From: Phycisphaerae bacterium
Lineage (GTDB): Bacteria; Planctomycetota; Phycisphaerae; Phycisphaerales; SM1A02
DNA: 15,780 nucleotides
Direction: 5' to 3'
Assembly: GCA_030432455.1 (NCBI GenBank)
Contig: JAUIHC010000018.1
Location: 1 to 15,780 of the forward strand
Shown here: one piece after another, positions 14,216-15,780 of the stretch
Layout: the number at the start of each line of letters is the position of its first letter
Position numbering within the stretch: the first letter of the stretch is position 1
Program-made: the position numbers and the translations under genes
The notes under the pieces: generated by a model
The model's input: the letters and a program-made list of their open reading frames with translations, nothing else
The model's database searches: none
Told to the model about the DNA's origin: nothing

Positions 14216-15780
14216 ATGAGCATCCTCCGCGTCTTCGCGGGCCTGACCCTTGCGGTCACGGCCGCCGCCGCCGCCCAGTCCCCCGAACGTCCGTGGCAGC
14301 ACGACGACGGTCTCATCGAGTTCCAGGGACGCACCTTCCGGTCGTGGCAGGCGTTTCATCGCTCGGATCTCTTCGACCCGAACGGGAAGTGCGCGACGCC
14401 GGACCCGGCGCTCGACGGCGACGACGGTCAGATCGGCGGAGCGCGGGTCGCGCCGAGCGACTGCTCGTACACCTCGACGACCATCAGCCCCGAGTACGAC
14501 CCCGAGGTCGCGATCTACCGCATCCCCTGCGTGGTGCACGTCATCACCAACTCGGCGGGCACTCAGGGCAACCTCACCGACGCGCAGGTCGAGAGCGGCA
14601 TCCGGATCCTCAACGAGGACATCAATGCCCTGATCGGCACGCCGGGTCAGAACGGCACCGAGGCCCGCATCGAGTTCCACCTCGCCACCGAGGATCCGGA
14701 CGGCAATCCGACCAACGGCATCACGCGGTCGGCCAACACCACCTGGTACAACGACGGCGGGTCGTACTGGAACAGTCTCGCCTGGGATCCGAACCGGTAC
14801 TGCAACATCTACACCAACACCGCGGGCGGCGCGCTCGGCTATGTCTCCGGGTTCCCGAGCGAGGCCGGTCACGCCGGCTCGATCGGCGACCGCGTGGTCG
14901 TGCTCTGGTCGACCTACGGCGAGGATGGCCCGTACGGACCGCCGTACAACATGGGTCGGACGCTCACCCACGAGATCGGGCACTACCTCGGACTCTTCCA
15001 CACCTTCCAGGGCGGCTGCGGGTCGAGCGCGTGCTACTCCAGCGGCGATCTGATCTGCGACACGAACTCCGAGAGCGGGCCGAACTTCTCCTGTGCCGGC
15101 GCGCCCTCGACATCGTGCGGGTCGCTGGATCCCATCGACAACTACATGGACTATTCCGACGATCCGTGCATGGAGAAGTTCACGCCCGAGCAGGTCAACC
15201 GGATGCGCTGCTCGCTGGTCAACTGGCGCCCGCTTCTCTACTCCGAGGGCCCGGGCTGCAACTCCGGCTGTCTCGGCGATGTCAACGACGACGATCAGGT
15301 GGACAGTGCCGACATCGGCCTGCTGATCGGGGCCTGGGGCATCTGCAGCGATGACCCGAAGCAGCCGTGCTGCGTCGACCTGAACACCGACGGGCAGGTG
15401 GACAGTGCCGACATCGGCCTGTTGATCGGCGCGTGGGGCGCGTGCCCGGTCGACCCGTGCGCGGAGGTGGACTGCAACGACGGCGACCCATGCACGATCG
15501 ACACCTGCGTGGACGGCAAGTGCTTCAACGAGACGATCCCCGGTTGCGGGGAGGGACCGTGCGGCGACCCGGCGGCGGGCTCGTGCTTCGCCAACAACGG
15601 CACGCCGGGCTGCAGCGACGAGACCTGCTGCGAGCAGATCTGCGCCGGCGACCCGTACTGCTGCGACACCGCGTGGGACACGATCTGCGCCAACGCCGCG
15701 AACGCCAACTGCGAGGGTGGCGGCGGCGGGGGCGATGACTGCTGCGTGGCGAACGGGTCGCCCGGATGCGGTGACGCGGC
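14216..15780 (+). CDS. Exported M43 (pappalysin-like) metallopeptidase with dockerin-like and Cys-rich repeats, 3'-partial
   Basis: The frame is open to the right edge; 521 residues are visible. ATG at 14216 follows GGAAG at 7-base spacing. Signal peptide is about 1-20 (AAAAAQ). The pro-region has RPWQHDDG (25-32) and 'KCATP' Cys59. The catalytic domain spans about 96-342: HEIGHYLGLFH (H252, E253, H256, H262), Met-turn NYMDYSDD (Met311). It is closest to the M43 peptidase at 3543, sharing TFQGGCGS, SGDLICDTN and SGPNFSC after the zinc motif. Two dockerin-like repeats (354-410) follow directly, an internal position and not the usual C-terminal end. Then come a CNDGDPCTIDTC segment (420-444), one complete Cys-rich repeat (449-499), a Gly-run, and the start of another Cys-rich repeat at the edge. 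Domain order is therefore the reverse of that in the second M43 protein. Confidence 0.92.
   Translation, partial: MSILRVFAGLTLAVTAAAAAQSPERPWQHDDGLIEFQGRTFRSWQAFHRSDLFDPNGKCATPDPALDGDDGQIGGARVAPSDCSYTSTTISPEYDPEVAIYRIPCVVHVITNSAGTQGNLTDAQVESGIRILNEDINALIGTPGQNGTEARIEFHLATEDPDGNPTNGITRSANTTWYNDGGSYWNSLAWDPNRYCNIYTNTAGGALGYVSGFPSEAGHAGSIGDRVVVLWSTYGEDGPYGPPYNMGRTLTHEIGHYLGLFHTFQGGCGSSACYSSGDLICDTNSESGPNFSCAGAPSTSCGSLDPIDNYMDYSDDPCMEKFTPEQVNRMRCSLVNWRPLLYSEGPGCNSGCLGDVNDDDQVDSADIGLLIGAWGICSDDPKQPCCVDLNTDGQVDSADIGLLIGAWGACPVDPCAEVDCNDGDPCTIDTCVDGKCFNETIPGCGEGPCGDPAAGSCFANNGTPGCSDETCCEQICAGDPYCCDTAWDTICANAANANCEGGGGGGDDCCVANGSPGCGDA
15296..15437 (+). repeat. Dockerin-like repeat pair in the third M43 gene
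   Basis: The unit starting CAGGTGGACAGTGCCGACAT occurs at 15296 and 15395, 99 bases (33 codons) apart, and encodes QVDSADIGLLIGAWG both times. The linker between them, with two adjacent cysteines, is longer than in the first M43 and S8 genes. Confidence 0.88.
15560..15780 (+). repeat. Cys-rich repeats in the third M43 gene, cut by the window edge
   Basis: Residues 449-499 form one full copy of the nine-Cys module seen in the second M43 peptidase (NGTPGCSDETCC, DPYCC, WDTICA). After GGGGGG a second copy starts at about 15740 (CCVANGSPGCGDA) and leaves the window. Confidence 0.85.

Noticed and set aside
14047..15354. A 435-codon plus-strand frame overlapping the third M43 gene
   Set aside because: It is an out-of-frame shadow rich in Arg/Pro/Ser. 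The true frame starts at 14216, with signal peptide and zinc motif, and is open to the window edge.

Overview
This window (about two-thirds G+C) reads as a chromosome segment from a planctomycete of the class Phycisphaerae. The evidence is indirect but consistent. Five secreted proteins carry paired Asp-rich 'GC-type' dockerin-like repeats (pattern DLNGDG-V---D-G-LL--WG). An ECF sigma factor of the short planctomycete type sits head to head with a Ser/Thr kinase. Very large multidomain exported peptidases dominate the rest. No RNA gene, insertion sequence, CRISPR array or phage gene was seen, and no gene-free stretch exceeds about 250 bases.

Layout. (1) Bases 2-319, +: the 3' part of a HepT-like toxin gene cut by the window edge, closed by a 15-bp hairpin shared with the convergent gene. 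(2) Bases 400-2691, -: one open frame that starts as a membrane Ser/Thr kinase and runs, without a stop, into what looks like a separate secreted protein with its own signal peptide, choice-of-anchor C/DUF642-like domain and dockerin-like tail. (3) Bases 2746-3351, +: an ECF sigma factor, divergent from the kinase across only 54 bases. (4) Bases 3543-14022 and on to the right edge, all +: four exported peptidases, namely an M43 metallopeptidase (1097 aa), an S8 subtilisin-like peptidase (1623 aa), a second M43 peptidase (618 aa) and a third M43 peptidase cut by the edge (at least 521 aa). Clear GC-rich hairpins follow the first, second and third peptidase genes, so these look like separate transcription units and not one operon.

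How they may work together. The peptidases look like a locally expanded, modular extracellular protein-degrading set. The M43 and S8 peptidases have unrelated catalytic heads but share the same tail of about 735 residues (beta-sandwich, FN3-like, NIDO-like, cadherin-like, jelly-roll, two dockerin-like repeats). The three M43 proteins share an N-terminal pro-region with a single Cys, a candidate cysteine switch. Two of them carry a 9-cysteine, 53-residue repeat. The adjacent sigma factor/kinase pair is a plausible regulator, but the sequence does not prove that link.

The most interesting points are the shared tail on two unrelated proteases, the Cys-rich repeat family, the kinase-to-secreted-protein open frame, and dockerin-like tails with no cohesin in sight.
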